Both the position numbers and the translations under genes were made by a program. From contig NC_092193.1 of NCBI RefSeq assembly GCF_043641665.1, forward strand, positions 16,873,501 through 16,937,500: DNA of 64,000 nucleotides. Reading direction: 5' to 3'. Every line of letters starts with the position of its first letter. Positions within the stretch are counted from its first letter, which is position 1. Positions 1 to 14,636 of the stretch are shown one piece after another. This DNA comes from Enoplosus armatus. Its lineage: Eukaryota; Chordata; Actinopteri; Centrarchiformes; Enoplosidae. The notes under the pieces were generated by a model, which was not told the origin of the DNA, ran no database searches, and was given only the letters and a program-made list of their open reading frames with translations.

Positions 1-83
1 ATCCCAAATAAATTCATTTTCATCGGTTAATGACTCATCTGTGCACATGTTCAACTCTGTATCTCTCTCTTGTTCTCTCACAG

Positions 84-2614
<2,531 letters not shown>

Positions 2615-2629
2615 GCCTGCTGCAGTCCT

Positions 2630-2652
2630 GTTGTGTGTGTGTGTGTGTGTGT
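2630..2652 (+). repeat. (GT)n microsatellite in bcl6 3' UTR
   Basis: A run of about eleven TG units starts 16 bases after the bcl6 stop codon, so it lies in the presumed 3' UTR. Confidence 0.95.
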
Positions 2653-3815
2653 CATTGTTTTTTGTTTTCTTTTTGCATCGGCCTCCATGTTGTCAAAAGA
2701 TTTAAATTTTTTACAAACGGAAAGATAAATATTATATATGTATGCCCTTTTATGCATTTGTTTATGATGCACATAACTTTATGTAAGCTCTTTGGTATTT
2801 CAAAGATCATAGAAGTCTATGCTTTCGTTGTGAATGTGAATGAACATTTTGAATGTGAATTTGAGCAGGTAACTGAGCAGAATGTCAGCATTGAAGGACG
2901 GTCCTCTTTCCCGTCAGGATTGAGAATCGCTGTTACAGTTTCGCTTGAGATACTGGTATGAATTTTTCCAGTAATGTGGTCACAGTTTATGCAGTTATTT
3001 TTCATTAGGTTGTTTTTGTAAATAAGATAATATATATTTTCAGATTGCCGTCTGCTGGCAGAGTACGAATATATTTACTTTAACTTTGTTTTTTCCTATG
3101 CGCAGTGAGCTTCACTGACTGTCAATAACACAAGGGCTTGTTATTTTGCCATTTCATAGTTTGTGGTACGTATTGTACAGATTGTCGTTCATTTAAAAAT
3201 TGCTATGTACATATGTTCTTTTCTTGGCTCCTGTTTGTATTTTGCACATACTCATAATGCTGTAATTCATATATTTTCATACTTTTCATTCAAATATTTC
3301 TACTTAAAATGTTCTTGACATGTTGAAATTGTTGGTTAGACCCCGTGCCCAGAACTTCTTATTTATGTTCAGATTTTTCTTTGCTGTATTGTATTACATT
3401 TGGTGCTGCAATGATCCATTTTCCCCAGCGGGATCATTAATGTCTGATTGTATTTTATCTAATCTTACGTATTACAGTGCACCCGTACGAACCAGTATAT
3501 TCATAGTGCCTTACAGTCACACTTTTCTATTGGCTACCTTGCCAGACTATTAATGCGTTATAAGTTTGACAATATGGTCAAATATTGGTAGTTATAAACT
3601 GCTTTTGTGATGCGTTTCATATTTGGTACATTGCCCAGTTGTCATGTGTATGCATGTCAGGTACTGTTGTTTTGGAAGCTTATAATCTGTTGTGTGTAGC
3701 TCTTAAAATGCAGACACACCAGGCCTCAAGCTAAAAAATGCTCAGGAATATTAGTAATATGTAAGCAAATGTCTTTGTAACTGCAGATTATATATATATA
3801 TATATATGACATGAA

Positions 3816-3821
3816 AATAAA
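3816..3821 (+). terminator. Polyadenylation signal, probably of bcl6
   Basis: AATAAA on the + strand lies 1.2 kb after the bcl6 stop in AT-rich DNA and is followed by a GT/T-rich stretch. Confidence 0.5.
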
Positions 3822-4103
3822 ATGTACATTATGTAGCACTTGCAACAGTTCTGTTCATTATTTTCAAATAAGATGGTTTGAGCAAAGACTTCATTGAGCC
3901 ATTAAGTATTTTATAGTACATTGTTGTTGGCATATGTAAAGTATACATGCTAAACCTTCTCTCTGGCTCTCCCTGGTGTTCAGTCTTATGGGCTGTCATT
4001 TATTCTCCAACACAGATTTATCTGATGTCAACTGAGTATTTGGAGGAGCACACATGGTTTAGTTAGCCAATTGATTTGCGTGTTGGACAAAAGAAATGAC
4101 TCA

Positions 4104-4146
<43 letters not shown>

Positions 4147-5427
4147 GAATGCTGAAATCAATACACAAATATATTTTACTTTAACAAAAGTAAAATATAT
4201 TTGTAGAAATTAAATAGAAATTTATTTCCCCATTCATTTCCAATATTTATTTATATTTCTTTATACACTGTTATATTCATAATAGTCAAAATATGTATTA
4301 ATTTCAGCATGTATTTACTTATTTATTGATGATTGAGTCATTTTTCATCCTCCATGTAAAATCCAACTGAAAGGGAATTGATAAAAAAAAGAAAATGGGA
4401 CAAACCTGCTCAAATTATATGATGTCAAGTGCCCCCTGCTGGCTGAAAGCGCACGGACCTTTGTGAATTTGTAAAATCTTGTGTATTTGTTAATAACTTG
4501 ATCAAAACCTTTTAAAGAAATGGACTATAGCACTATACGTATATAGTTAAATATATAGAGAGAAAATAAATAAAAGAAAGCACATAACATATAAACAGGA
4601 AACTATCACACAGTATTGAATAAAGATTCTAAATTAATTGAGCAAAGAAAAGGAAAAAAAGTCATCGTTTTCACTTCAGTTTTATGCCCGCTCCTTCAAG
4701 CAGATACAGTACAGATTTAATTTCTCTGTGACTAGTTAAGTGCCATAGCTGTGAAGAAGCACATCGAGGTGTTCTGGTACAGAGTCAAGTATTAATTGAA
4801 GAATGTCTATCACAGAAACATACACCTGGTGGCTCTACATGGCACAAACACACACTGTCCCTGTAGGGCTGTCCATTAAACATGAGACTGATGTTTTATG
4901 CATTTTATTTGGAGGCCATTGGCTGTTCTGTCAAGTCTTAAATCGATCCCAGTCAGTCGTCATCAGCTCAAACTACTATTTGGTCTGAAGCATTATGGCT
5001 GCTTCCAGTGACATGATACTCTGAAGACATTTGTGATATATACCATTTTTGTAGAGACTTCCACTACCAGAAGTGTGATTGATTGACAAAAAAAGTGTCT
5101 CTCTAATCCAACAATTGATTTTGTTCCTATGCAAAGGCCTCAAACTATGATGAAAGACAGTGCAGACGAGCTGTGAGCTCCTCTGAACGTGAACTAGCTG
5201 ATCACAAGTAGCTGCTAGGCATCTCTACTTCTCATTCATACCAATACATATTGTACACAAACAAACAAACAGTGCAGCATTTACAAAAGAGATGGAAAAC
5301 AAACAGAAGAAATGTAACCAAAAGTAAAAAGTCACATGAATGGACATACAAATGTATTATAGTGTACTTGCAGTTGATAAAAAGAAAACTAAAAAGGTAA
5401 ATGAATGTTGTTGGCAGCTGGGGAAAC
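3822..5427. other. Tail-to-tail spacer bcl6 / cmpk1
   Basis: No coding exon is seen here. It contains a long (AT)n tract at about 4107-4143 and AT-rich DNA. The right part is presumably the cmpk1 3' UTR, and TTTATT at 4904-4909 (AATAAA on the minus strand) is a candidate end of that transcript. Confidence 0.5.
4107..4143. repeat. (AT)n microsatellite
   Basis: About eighteen uninterrupted AT units are present. Confidence 0.95.
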
Positions 5428-8400
5428 TCAACCCTCTTTGTCAAGGATGGCTTTCACATCAGCAAACACCTGAAAGAAGAGGAAAATACATGAGTGTACT
5501 TTGACTTCAGGACACAAACAGAGGCTGGATTTGGTGTGAAACTCCCTCACATGTCTTGGAAAGTGCCTGTTTGCCCTGATTGACAGGTTTCTCAGGCAGT
5601 CACACTCAGCTGTGAAAAATGTCACTTGCTTATCACACCTCCTCACAGGTTCCACACCCCAAAATGTCCATTCAGAAAGCCATGGATATTTTCCTACAGT
5701 CTACACCATTTACTCACCTCATCAACAGAACGCGAGGCGTCTACGGTGCGCACCTTTCCATGTTTCTCATACTGTTTGATGATTGGTTGCGTAGACTGCA
5801 GGTAGGTTTGGATTCTGCATCAAAGAAAAATATGCCTGGTTATTGGGGTCAGATGACACAGGGGACTCAAACAAGACACAAATTAGGTCAAAAACACACA
5901 TGCAGGTACCCAACAGTCAGCTAAATGGGTCAGACAACTGATCAGATATGCTTGTTGCACTTCGTTACAGACAGAAGGAAATCAGTACTTGAAATCAATG
6001 AATGGTCAAAGGCAGCAGTACGAACTTGCAGGAACTCCAGTCATTAAAACACAAAGCACATTCTAAAATCTGTTTAAGTCTAAAGTCATGTCTTTTGTTT
6101 GCGTTGCAGGACTGTACCTTTTCTCCAAGCTTTCTCTGTTGTCATCTGTGCGTCCGCTGCTCTTCCCTCTTTCTAAACATCTGTTGATGCAAACCTGTGG
6201 ACAAAAAAGACAGAGATCATGTGCTCAGTGTAAAATGGCTGTGATGATATCAGCTCAGTTCTCTGTATGTATCTAAAAACAGATGGAGGGCTTTTAGCTT
6301 CCTAGTTTCCATGACGTACCTCATTGCCACAGTCAAAGAAAAGCACAAATTTGACATCTGCTTTGCCATCCATGACAGTGTTCCACCCCTGAAGGTTGTC
6401 CTCGTTACGGGGGAAACCGTCTATGAGGAAACGGAACTTTTTCTCATCTTTCTTCATGGTATCTTCCATCGCCTTAAAAACATACAACAACAAACTTTAA
6501 ATATTTCACGTCTAATGTGAATTAATTGGTACAGCTGTTTATTCAAATGACAAATCAGAACCTGATTCCAGACAGACCAATCAAAATAAACACAATTTCT
6601 ACTCAATGTGCTCTGTACAAGTCTGCATAAAATCAACCTGTACGATGGTGCTGCCCAACTCAAGTAAGAAAACTGCACACTGTCACAGTGCAGGCGTGGT
6701 TTTCCTAGCGTCGATAACAGTTTCAAAACACACTATAGACTCTCAAACATTAGCAATGATCCATGTCAGACATGGTCATGGAGTGCTGCCAATAAACTCT
6801 AATAATTTTGCCAGAAACAAAAATAGAGCTGCAACTACTTATTTTCTTCAATTATTGTTTGTCTTTTATGTAAAAGAATAATGACAATTGCCAATCAGTT
6901 ACCAGAGCCTAAAGTGATGTCAAATGATTTATTATGTCTGACTGACAACCCAAACATTTTAATCTAAAGATATGAAACACTAAATGCTCACATTCCCAAG
7001 GCTAGGAGAAGAAAATATTTCGTTATTTACTATTATTTTACTGTAATAAATTAATTTTCCATATTGTTTGTCACTGTTTAATATCCAGTAAATTGACTTA
7101 TCAACTGTTTCATCAATAAACAAGAGACGTTCTGCCAGATATGGGAATGACAAGCCAAGAGACTAAAATCAAATTCAAAGTGTTTTTTGTGAAAATATCT
7201 GATCAGAGTTTCTGATTCACTTTTTGCAGGAATGTATTTTCTCCAGTCCTGTATACCTTAACAAACGTTGAGCTGCATTGAGTTACAAAACAGGTCTTGT
7301 CCTGTCTGATCCAGACTGATTTGCCACTTGCTAGGCAAACACAAACCTGATATACAGCCTGTATTTGGTGCATACCTTCCTGAGTAAGTTGATGGTGATC
7401 TCCACAGGGACAATTTTGCCCTCCTTGATGTAGTTGGCAATGAGCTGTCCGAACTCTGACTCCTCTCTAGCTCGCTCTTCCCTCAGCAAGTCCCCAGCTG
7501 ACAAGTGGGTGTAGTTGTAGCTCTGAGAGACACAAACATTTGTTTTTTTTAATATGATAAGTTGAACTTGTGGTTGGTCATTTTAAAAAAGGTTTTTCAG
7601 ATTTCTATTAACACTAAAACTCTGTGTTTGAGAGGATAGCCTTTACAGGCAGACTAAAATTCTTCTCACTCACAGGCCAGGAAGAAGTCATCCTTGTGTA
7701 CTGAATGAAAGGAGCCTCTATGCATATAGCTGCCATTCAGGCCTACTTGAAGCATGGCAGCCAACACCCAGTAACATCCGTGAACAGAGGTAGTAATAAA
7801 GTCTCTCTTACAGAAGCTCTCTCCCAGTCAAACACACACACACACATCAAAGGATCCACATTGGCCCCCAGTAGAGCCGCAGCTTCATGAGCTTTCATGA
7901 GTTTGACATCAGAAAAACATCAAAGCAGCATTCTTAATCAAGTTCTGGCTTTGCAAAATTTTTGGGTGGCTCGTTAAAAATGATTTTGTCAAACCCATGC
8001 TACTTCTTCAGGACGGTGTGTGATGCTGTAAAGAATTAATTATGCGTTTGAGAAAGCTTGACATCTTTACCATTGGTTTTGCTCCACTTAGCATCAACCA
8101 TGCTCTCTAGCCCTACCCTGTTCACAGACCGGTCTTGATTTATGTTTTATTATTAACAACATAGCAGATGAGTAACTGCAGATGATCACAGAATACTTAT
8201 CTGAGGGCATAACTACAAAACTTCAAAACAGTCTAGAGAAAATAAAAGTGCCACGATGGCATGTCATGAGTGGAAACTGTAGAGACACGTATCCCTCGTC
8301 AACCCGGACACCTTGTATGGGGTGATCAAGGTAAATATTCCTCAGCCAATAAATGCCTACTTTATCATCTGTGTCTGTTTGTTTATAGTCGATGGTGGAG

Positions 8401-9067
8401 TGACCAAGTGCACTCCAGACTTGCACCGACCATTACACAACCTCAATTGCATAGACAAGTCAATGATAAGGTTACAATATGGAGTAAATGTCAACAGGCT
8501 ATCTCCTACTGGCTCCGTTTGTCCTGTGTGAAGCTAATAGGCAGACATTAATTTTGCCAATTCATTCAGGCGTTTGACAGCACAACATTAAAACAGTGGG
8601 CTAAAATACATTTCATTTTTTACTGCTTTGACTCATAAACTGACTTATAAATATTAAAATTGCACTTTTGTAGCTCCTGTATACCAGCACAGGCTGGCAT
8701 ATCAGCACATAGACTGTGTGGCTAACTAGCTAGCTACAGGTTCATTTTAGAGGACAACCGGAAGTCAATGTAATTTAGACTTTACATTATAAAAAACGCG
8801 CTATTAAAAAGCACAACCATGCTTAATTTCTCTAAATTATATTTTCATCAGGACGTGTTTTATCCTAAACATCAAAGTCGGTAGTTTTCATTGTCCTGTC
8901 TCTCGCCATCTCTCGTAGCTTACCTCCACGATTTTGGAGCATTGGGTCCCTTTGCCGGCACCAGGCCCGCCCAGCACGAACACAACCTGCGGCTTCATCA
9001 TCAGCGACACCCGGTACAACAAGCTCGGCACCCTCTGACACACGTTACCGAAGAAGCGGCCGATCAT
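5428..9067 (-). CDS. cmpk1: UMP-CMP kinase
   Basis: Six exons on the minus strand (9067-8924, 7522-7376, 6472-6320, 6194-6118, 5814-5718, 5469-5428) join in phase to 219 aa. The enzyme transfers phosphate from ATP to UMP, CMP or dCMP in the cytosol and nucleus. The P-loop GGPGAGKGT is in exon 1, the NMP-binding part (THLSAGDLLR, KIVPVEIT) in exon 2, FLIDGFPRNEDNLQGW in exon 3, and the lid (RCLERGKSSGRTDDNRESLE) in exon 4. It ends ILDKEG like human CMPK1. The core from MKPQVVF is 196 aa, exactly the human core length. The chosen first ATG adds 23 basic, hydrophobic residues, as does the long human isoform. The second or third Met (23/24) could be the main start. It is divergently arranged with fam78b. 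Confidence 0.95.
6823..7125. repeat. Dispersed teleost repeat ('gctgcaacta' family) in cmpk1 intron
   Basis: A stretch beginning GAGCTGCAACTA, with ATTATTG, a TGTCTGACTGACA core and a tail rich in ATTAAT, matches a very common teleost interspersed sequence that I recognise. Relatives appear at about 49075-49355 and 60150-60385 in this window. The borders are approximate. Confidence 0.6.
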
Positions 9068-10238
9068 AAACCAGCACCAGCAGCGGGGTGGGGAAGGAAA
9101 ATAACAAGACGAGCTGCCCGGTGAATGCGTGTCAGTATCGGTGGGTAGGAAGTCGACGAGACAAACGACACGACTTCCGCTGTTGACCTCGAGGACCAAT
9201 GGGGTTTCACATAGGAGTGACGCAGCCTGTAGCCACGCCCGCTTCCACTTGTTATTTTTTTCAATGCAGAGGTCGGGTGACGCCCCTCCCCTGCCTCTCC
9301 AGCATCAGCACCTCCAAACCGAACAAGGCGACCCGCGGCTGGCGAAGGATGCTCCGCGATGCTCACCAGCTCGAGGAGACATAACGATGAGACGAGTAGC
9401 TGAGAGTAACGCTCGAGCGGCCGGGTATAGTCACTGTTTTCTTCCCGTTTATGCTGCCTCGCTGCCTCCATTCATGATGCACCATTCATGCATCCCCAAG
9501 AATGGAAGCACTCTGCGAGGAAAACATTAAAATAGCCTGTTCTAGCGCCGCTGCCTCGCCTTCATAAGACACATTCTCGCTTATTTGATGAAGCCTCTTT
9601 TCATGTAGGTCAAGGTGATGAAGAGCCCGGTTTTGTCTTTTGAGGGCGCCGCGCGAATGTAGGGCTAACACGGGAGAGCCACGCAAACAAAAGGCATCCA
9701 GCCCCCCTCCTCTGACGCACCTGGCTGCCCTGTCGCCACTTGACATGACAGCGCAGAGCCGGGAGCAGAGCAGCAGGATCAAGGGGCACCGACGTGCAGC
9801 CGGACGTGTGGACTCGACAAGGGATAGAGGAGCCTCCGGACGCACGGTGGAGAAGCAGCAGCAGCCCAGGGGAGGCCGGATTGCAGTTTCTGGGGACGAG
9901 CGCCAAGGGCAGTGCGGCAGTCAGCAGGCAGACCGGGGGGAGGAGGCTGCGGAGATCTGTGATACTTCCCCCCCAGGCCCCACTGCGCTCTCACCTCCAC
10001 ATCATCCTGGACATATGATGGTGGATGTTTTTATGTGTGATCAATGGTGACTGTGATACTCCTCATCACTTGCTCTCCTTTTTTTCCTTCCCAACCAACC
10101 AGTGATGATGGGCAATTGAAAGATTAGATCTGCTCTTCAGGCAAGGGTGGAACCCGGAGGGGACTGATGTGCATACTGGCCAGGTATCATTTGCTCCCTT
10201 CTTCTCTGGTTTTGCTCATTTTGCTTGTCGCCTGCACT
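9068..10238. promoter_or_regulatory. Divergent cmpk1 / fam78b promoter and 5' UTR region
   Basis: This 1.2-kb GC-rich, CpG-containing stretch lies between the cmpk1 start codon (minus) and the fam78b start codon (plus). It probably holds both promoters and the fam78b 5' UTR. Open frames here, such as about 9640-10050 (+), have composition typical of GC-rich UTR and match no family. A pyrimidine tract ending in CAG just before 10104 could be a 3' splice site for the fam78b coding exon. Confidence 0.55.
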
Positions 10239-11911
10239 ATGGGCTGTATTCAGAGCATTGCATGCAAGCCCCGCATCAGACGGGAGAACATTGTGGTGTA
10301 CGAGGTGTCGGCCTCTATTGACCAGTGTCCCACCATCATTGAGGAGAACTCACCAATTGTGCTCCGTTACAAGACGCCTTACTTCAGGGCCTCAGCAGGG
10401 GTTGTGATGCCGCCAGTGCCCCGCAATGAAACCTGGGTGGTGGGCTGGATCCAGGCTTGTACCCAGATGGAGTTCTACAACACCTATGGTGATATTGGCA
10501 TGTAAGTGTATAGCAGACCCAATCAGACATTAACTCTTTACCCCTGAATGAGGTCAGTGTGTGTGTGTGTGTGTGTGTGTGTATGTTCAGGTTGGTATAG
10601 TGTTTGGTTGTGCACACCTCTTTTTACTTCTCTCACACACTCACAAACATCTAGACCACAACCCTGCACCTGCCACTGCCAAAAATAAAAGCCTCTCATC
10701 CCCTCCCTCTGTCCTCTCTGTCCACTGCCGCAGGTCCAGCTGGGAGTTACCAGAGCTGCGAGAGGGTCGGGTCAAGGCCATCAGCGACTCAGACGGCGTC
10801 AGCTACCCCTGGTACGGCAACACCACCGAGACAGTCACCCTGACAGGCCCCACGTCCAAACCGTCCCGCCTGACGGTCAGCATGAATGACAACTTCTACC
10901 CCAGCGTGACCTGGGCAGTGCCCATCAGCAACAGCAACACGCCCATGCTGACCCACATCACCAGGGACCAGAGCTTCATCACCTGGCTGGTGGCCATGAA
11001 CTCCGTCACTAAGGTAGGACAGAAACACAGAGTGCAGCCTGACACTCGAGATGAAACAGTTCCCACATGCATCAAACTCATATCTTAATAAATCACTGCG
11101 TTATTGTTCCTGTGTTGTGCACGGCCAAGTCGCAGACTTGTTTTGCCCAGTTTAAATGAAGAACGCTTGCTATACATTTCCACTCTTGCATTACACACAC
11201 AGTCCGACTGTGATGTAATCATCTCCCCCCTGCTCTTTTCCCTTCTGGTGTTAAGTTACAAAGAACCTCCTCATTGTTGTCTCCTGAATAAAGCCCCTGC
11301 AAAGGCCCATCAGTAGACGGTCTAGCTTAAAATGTGCATCAAAATGCTTCCAGTCTTCACGTATTGTCTTTGTGCAAGAGTCATATTCATTTTAGGCTAT
11401 TATAGAGAAGGTTGTCAGACTTGTTTTCTTCATTGTTGGCTAACAAGTTAAGAGCAGAGGAAGAGCATGGCATTAAAATCCTGTATCTCAGCCAAACCAT
11501 CTTCTGTGTCAGATAAGATAAAATCATATTTAAGTGATTAGCAGCAGAGGACATAAGGCACAATCAACTGCAACAAAACACACTTTATGTACTTAAATTA
11601 GACTGCATCACACATACACATATATACAGTGTTGACCACATTAAGATGATGCTGCTCTCCTCCTCCAGGAGCGTATCGTGTTGCAGACGGTGCGGTGGCG
11701 GATGCGGGTGGACATTGCTGTTGACCCAGACATGCCTCTGGGCTCTCGGGCCTCTTTAGTGGGTCGTCCCTACCAGGAGCAACCGCACATCCTCAACTAC
11801 CAGGAGCCTATCCCTCCCAACGCGCTGGGGAGGCCGAATGCCAACGATGCCCAAGTGCTGATGTGGAGGCCACGGAGAGGGGCACCACTAGTGGTCATAC
11901 CGCCAAAATAA
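10239..11911 (+). CDS. fam78b: FAM78B family protein
   Basis: Three exons (10239-10501, 10734-11013, 11669-11911) join in phase to 261 aa, the same length as human FAM78B. Recognisable blocks are MGCIQSIACKPRIRRENIVV, VVGWIQAC.QMEFYNTY, AISDSDGVSYPWYGNTTET, SMNDNFYPSVTWAVP and the end MWRPRRGAPLVVIPPK. Ending at IPPK, rather than with an added HR, points to FAM78B over FAM78A. The function is unknown. The MGC start fits N-myristoylation at Gly2 and palmitoylation at Cys3, which suggests membrane association (inference). An in-frame ATG at 10167 would add 24 hydrophobic residues. I chose the conserved MGC start. A (GT)n tract at 10557-10582 lies 55 bases into intron 1. Confidence 0.94.
10557..10582. 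repeat. (GT)n microsatellite in fam78b intron 1
   Basis: About thirteen GT units start 55 bases after the exon 1 donor. Confidence 0.95.
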
Positions 11912-12763
11912 GAGGGCCAACTGGTTGAACAGACGAAAGTATCATTGGTTCCCTCTTGCAAGAAAAGGGGGTGAAGAAGAAGGTGATGAAGTCATGAAGC
12001 CTATCAGAGAAGAGAGAACTGATGGTTTCCCTGCGCTCAAGATGCCAGTGGCTTGTTGTCCCTGAAATATTTAAGTGGACCATCATAACACGGGTGGATA
12101 TTACATCTTGGATCTGACACAGCACAGTGTCAGAATGGAAGTCTGCAACAAACTAGTGTCAAGGGCCCCGGCTCCCAGACAAGTGTTGGACTGCATTAAA
12201 GAGTTCTGCCTGCTTTTTAGCGAAGAAGGAACGCTGTTTTTTTTAGGCGCACCACAGAGGTATTAGACCACAACGAGAACTGCATCCTGCATCTTTATGT
12301 AGACCTTATTGCATGAGAGAGTGAGAGAGACACAAAAATTGTCCTTGAGAAGTTTAAGAATAGCATTCGTTTTGTATAACTTGATACCTGAAGACATTTT
12401 GATTGAAAAGTCAGCCAAACACCCCCCCACCCATGCGGGCTGGTTTAACCTCATCAGTGCCAACAAAGGCCTTCTTCAGCACACTCAGTACCAGAGTTAA
12501 AGGATGTATTCAGAAAAGTTAACAGAGACAAAGTATTATATGGATCTTTTTAGTTTAAGATGAACTCATGCATCAATCAGATTGTATTAAGAGCACCCAC
12601 CTTGCATAAAAGTCTGGAAGAAAACCAAATCTCCTGTAGTTTTCACTTGAGTTTTGCTAACACACCAACATATTCAACTCACTTGCCTCCGTAGTGCAGC
12701 TGATATTGTATTCAGATGGGGGACAAACTGTCAGAGAGATGAGGCGGACCTGTTACCACATTA

Positions 12764-12769
12764 AATAAA
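12764..12769 (+). terminator. Candidate polyadenylation signal of fam78b
   Basis: AATAAA lies about 850 bases after the fam78b stop. Confidence 0.4.
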
Positions 12770-13829
12770 TCATGTCAGCTACGCTTTCAATAAGCGCGCT
12801 GTAAATGACTTGGAATAGTGCCATACAACAAATTTAAAACAAAAGGGTGATAGCAGTCCAGGCCACATATATCGCTGCTGGAATGGAGCCGAATGGTACT
12901 CAGACGTAAGGTAGATGTGATGTGGCACTAATCAGACCATGTTGCACTAGCAAACTACATAAATCCTCCTGCAATCAGGGAATCTAAATGTACTCTTAAA
13001 ATGTCCTCGGTGTGGAATCAAACCAGGCTGCATTTTGAAAATGATTTATTTGAATCAGTGCCCTTTTTTGTAACGCTGGTTGAGGTCATATCACAGTTTC
13101 TCCTCATATCATGAACGTATATTATTTTGCAGTAGCTTTCTGCAGATAATCACAGACGAAGGCCTTCCTGTGTCATGGCTATGGTCTGTCCAGTGGCTCA
13201 TCCTGGGCTCAGTCCAAGTCCCTGCCTGCCACTCCATACACGAGTCACATGACTCATCCTCCATCTGTGCTTCTCTCCAGGTTCACGCCTCACCTTCCCA
13301 TCTGCCTGCTTGCTTTCTCCCCTGTCTGTCCACCTCATCACACACACATCTTCATCCGTTGCTTCGTTGCTCTGAAATGCACAACTATGCAAAGATTATC
13401 TGTGACTGTATAAACAAAAAACAGAGGCACAAAAACTGGCAAATAGGAAAGATGTTTTTTTTTGTTCATCTGCCTCAATTCTGTTTCTATTTGTCAGGGA
13501 CATTGTTGAATAATGGCCGTTACTACCATGTAAAATACTCAAAGAGGTTAAAATAGGTTACATTAATTCAGTGTGTCTACATTTGTCGCGACACCGCAGC
13601 TCATTCAGCCATCTGTTGCTATAGAGACTGGTTTGGTTTTTCTGAGTGCACTGCAACTGGAACTGAAAAAAAAAATAGTTCAAAATATTCATGGGTGTGC
13701 CCAGCTGTGTGTGTGTGCGTGTGTGAGAGTGTGCACACATACAGCTCGAATTTATCCATTCATTTCACTTTGAAGTAAGAAAGAAAGATCAAGGCAGAGC
13801 TGGTTGTTTTAGCACAAAAGATTCCTTAA

Positions 13830-13835
13830 TTTATT
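13830..13835 (-). terminator. Candidate polyadenylation signal of slc35a3
   Basis: TTTATT on the + strand reads AATAAA on the minus strand, about 800 bases past the slc35a3 stop. Confidence 0.4.
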
Positions 13836-14636
13836 AATTTGTTCTTACATAAAGACCTTAATTTTGCATTTAAATAACAGCAGAACGAGTGCTTTTGATA
13901 TAAACACTGTGAGCAGCAAGGTCAAAGCAGTCATATCTCATCTTATCTCATCTCGTATAATAAAGGATATTCAGCATCTTTGAACAGAGGTAACCCCTCC
14001 TCTTTGCAGCAAATTTGCTCCTCATTCCACCACTAGATGGAAGCTCTGTCAAGGATTGTCCTCTCTTTGAGGCAGGCCCTCTCAGCACCCATTAATACCC
14101 TTCTTGTTTTTTAAATACAGCCCTTTTCCCATATCCCATAACACATAAATACACAATTGAAATATTGAACTATGAAATGTAGATTTCAAAATATCTGTGA
14201 GGCCATGCTTTCGTCATAACCTCCTCCTGGTCCCTTCAATTGTGCTCACTGTTTGTTTCCATGGGATAATTCAGTCATAGAGAACATTAGATTTACTGCA
14301 ACAGTGTCAATTGACACGGCAACTTAGCTCCGCTGCACTCATGTTAGTATTTTATAAGAAAAACCTTTGAAAAAAATACATCTAAAAATCAAATGTATTT
14401 TACATTATTGACCCCCATCTTCTGTGCAAAGCAGCATGTTTCCAGAGGAGCGATGGGGCACATTCAGTCTCAACAGTCTCCAGCTGTTTGGCAGTAACAA
14501 GTTTTATCACTTCCACTTTTCCCACGTTCTTAATTTCTGCACGCCAAACTCACTGGCACAGTTCATAGAGTCCTGCTGCTGTGTTGGGTGCTGCTCGTCA
14601 CTTCTGTCAGGCAGCACAGTTCACAGAGGTCTCTGT

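Larger units (their letters stand above)
2615..3821 (+). other. Presumed bcl6 3' UTR
   Basis: This AT-rich stretch has no convincing coding exon. It runs from the bcl6 stop to the first good AATAAA at 3816-3821 and includes a short (TA)n tract at 3788-3807. The 3' UTR assignment is inferred from position and the polyadenylation signal. Confidence 0.6.
11912..14636. other. Tail-to-tail spacer fam78b / slc35a3
   Basis: No coding exon is seen. The left part is probably the fam78b 3' UTR, with AATAAA at 12764-12769. The right part is the presumed slc35a3 3' UTR, with TTTATT at 13830-13835 (AATAAA on the minus strand). A short GT-rich tract lies near 13708-13730. Confidence 0.5.

Noticed and set aside
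9640..10050. 136-codon + strand frame in the cmpk1/fam78b interval
   Set aside because: Low-complexity Arg/Pro/Ala-rich translation typical of GC-rich 5' UTR DNA, with overlapping frames on both strands and no family match.
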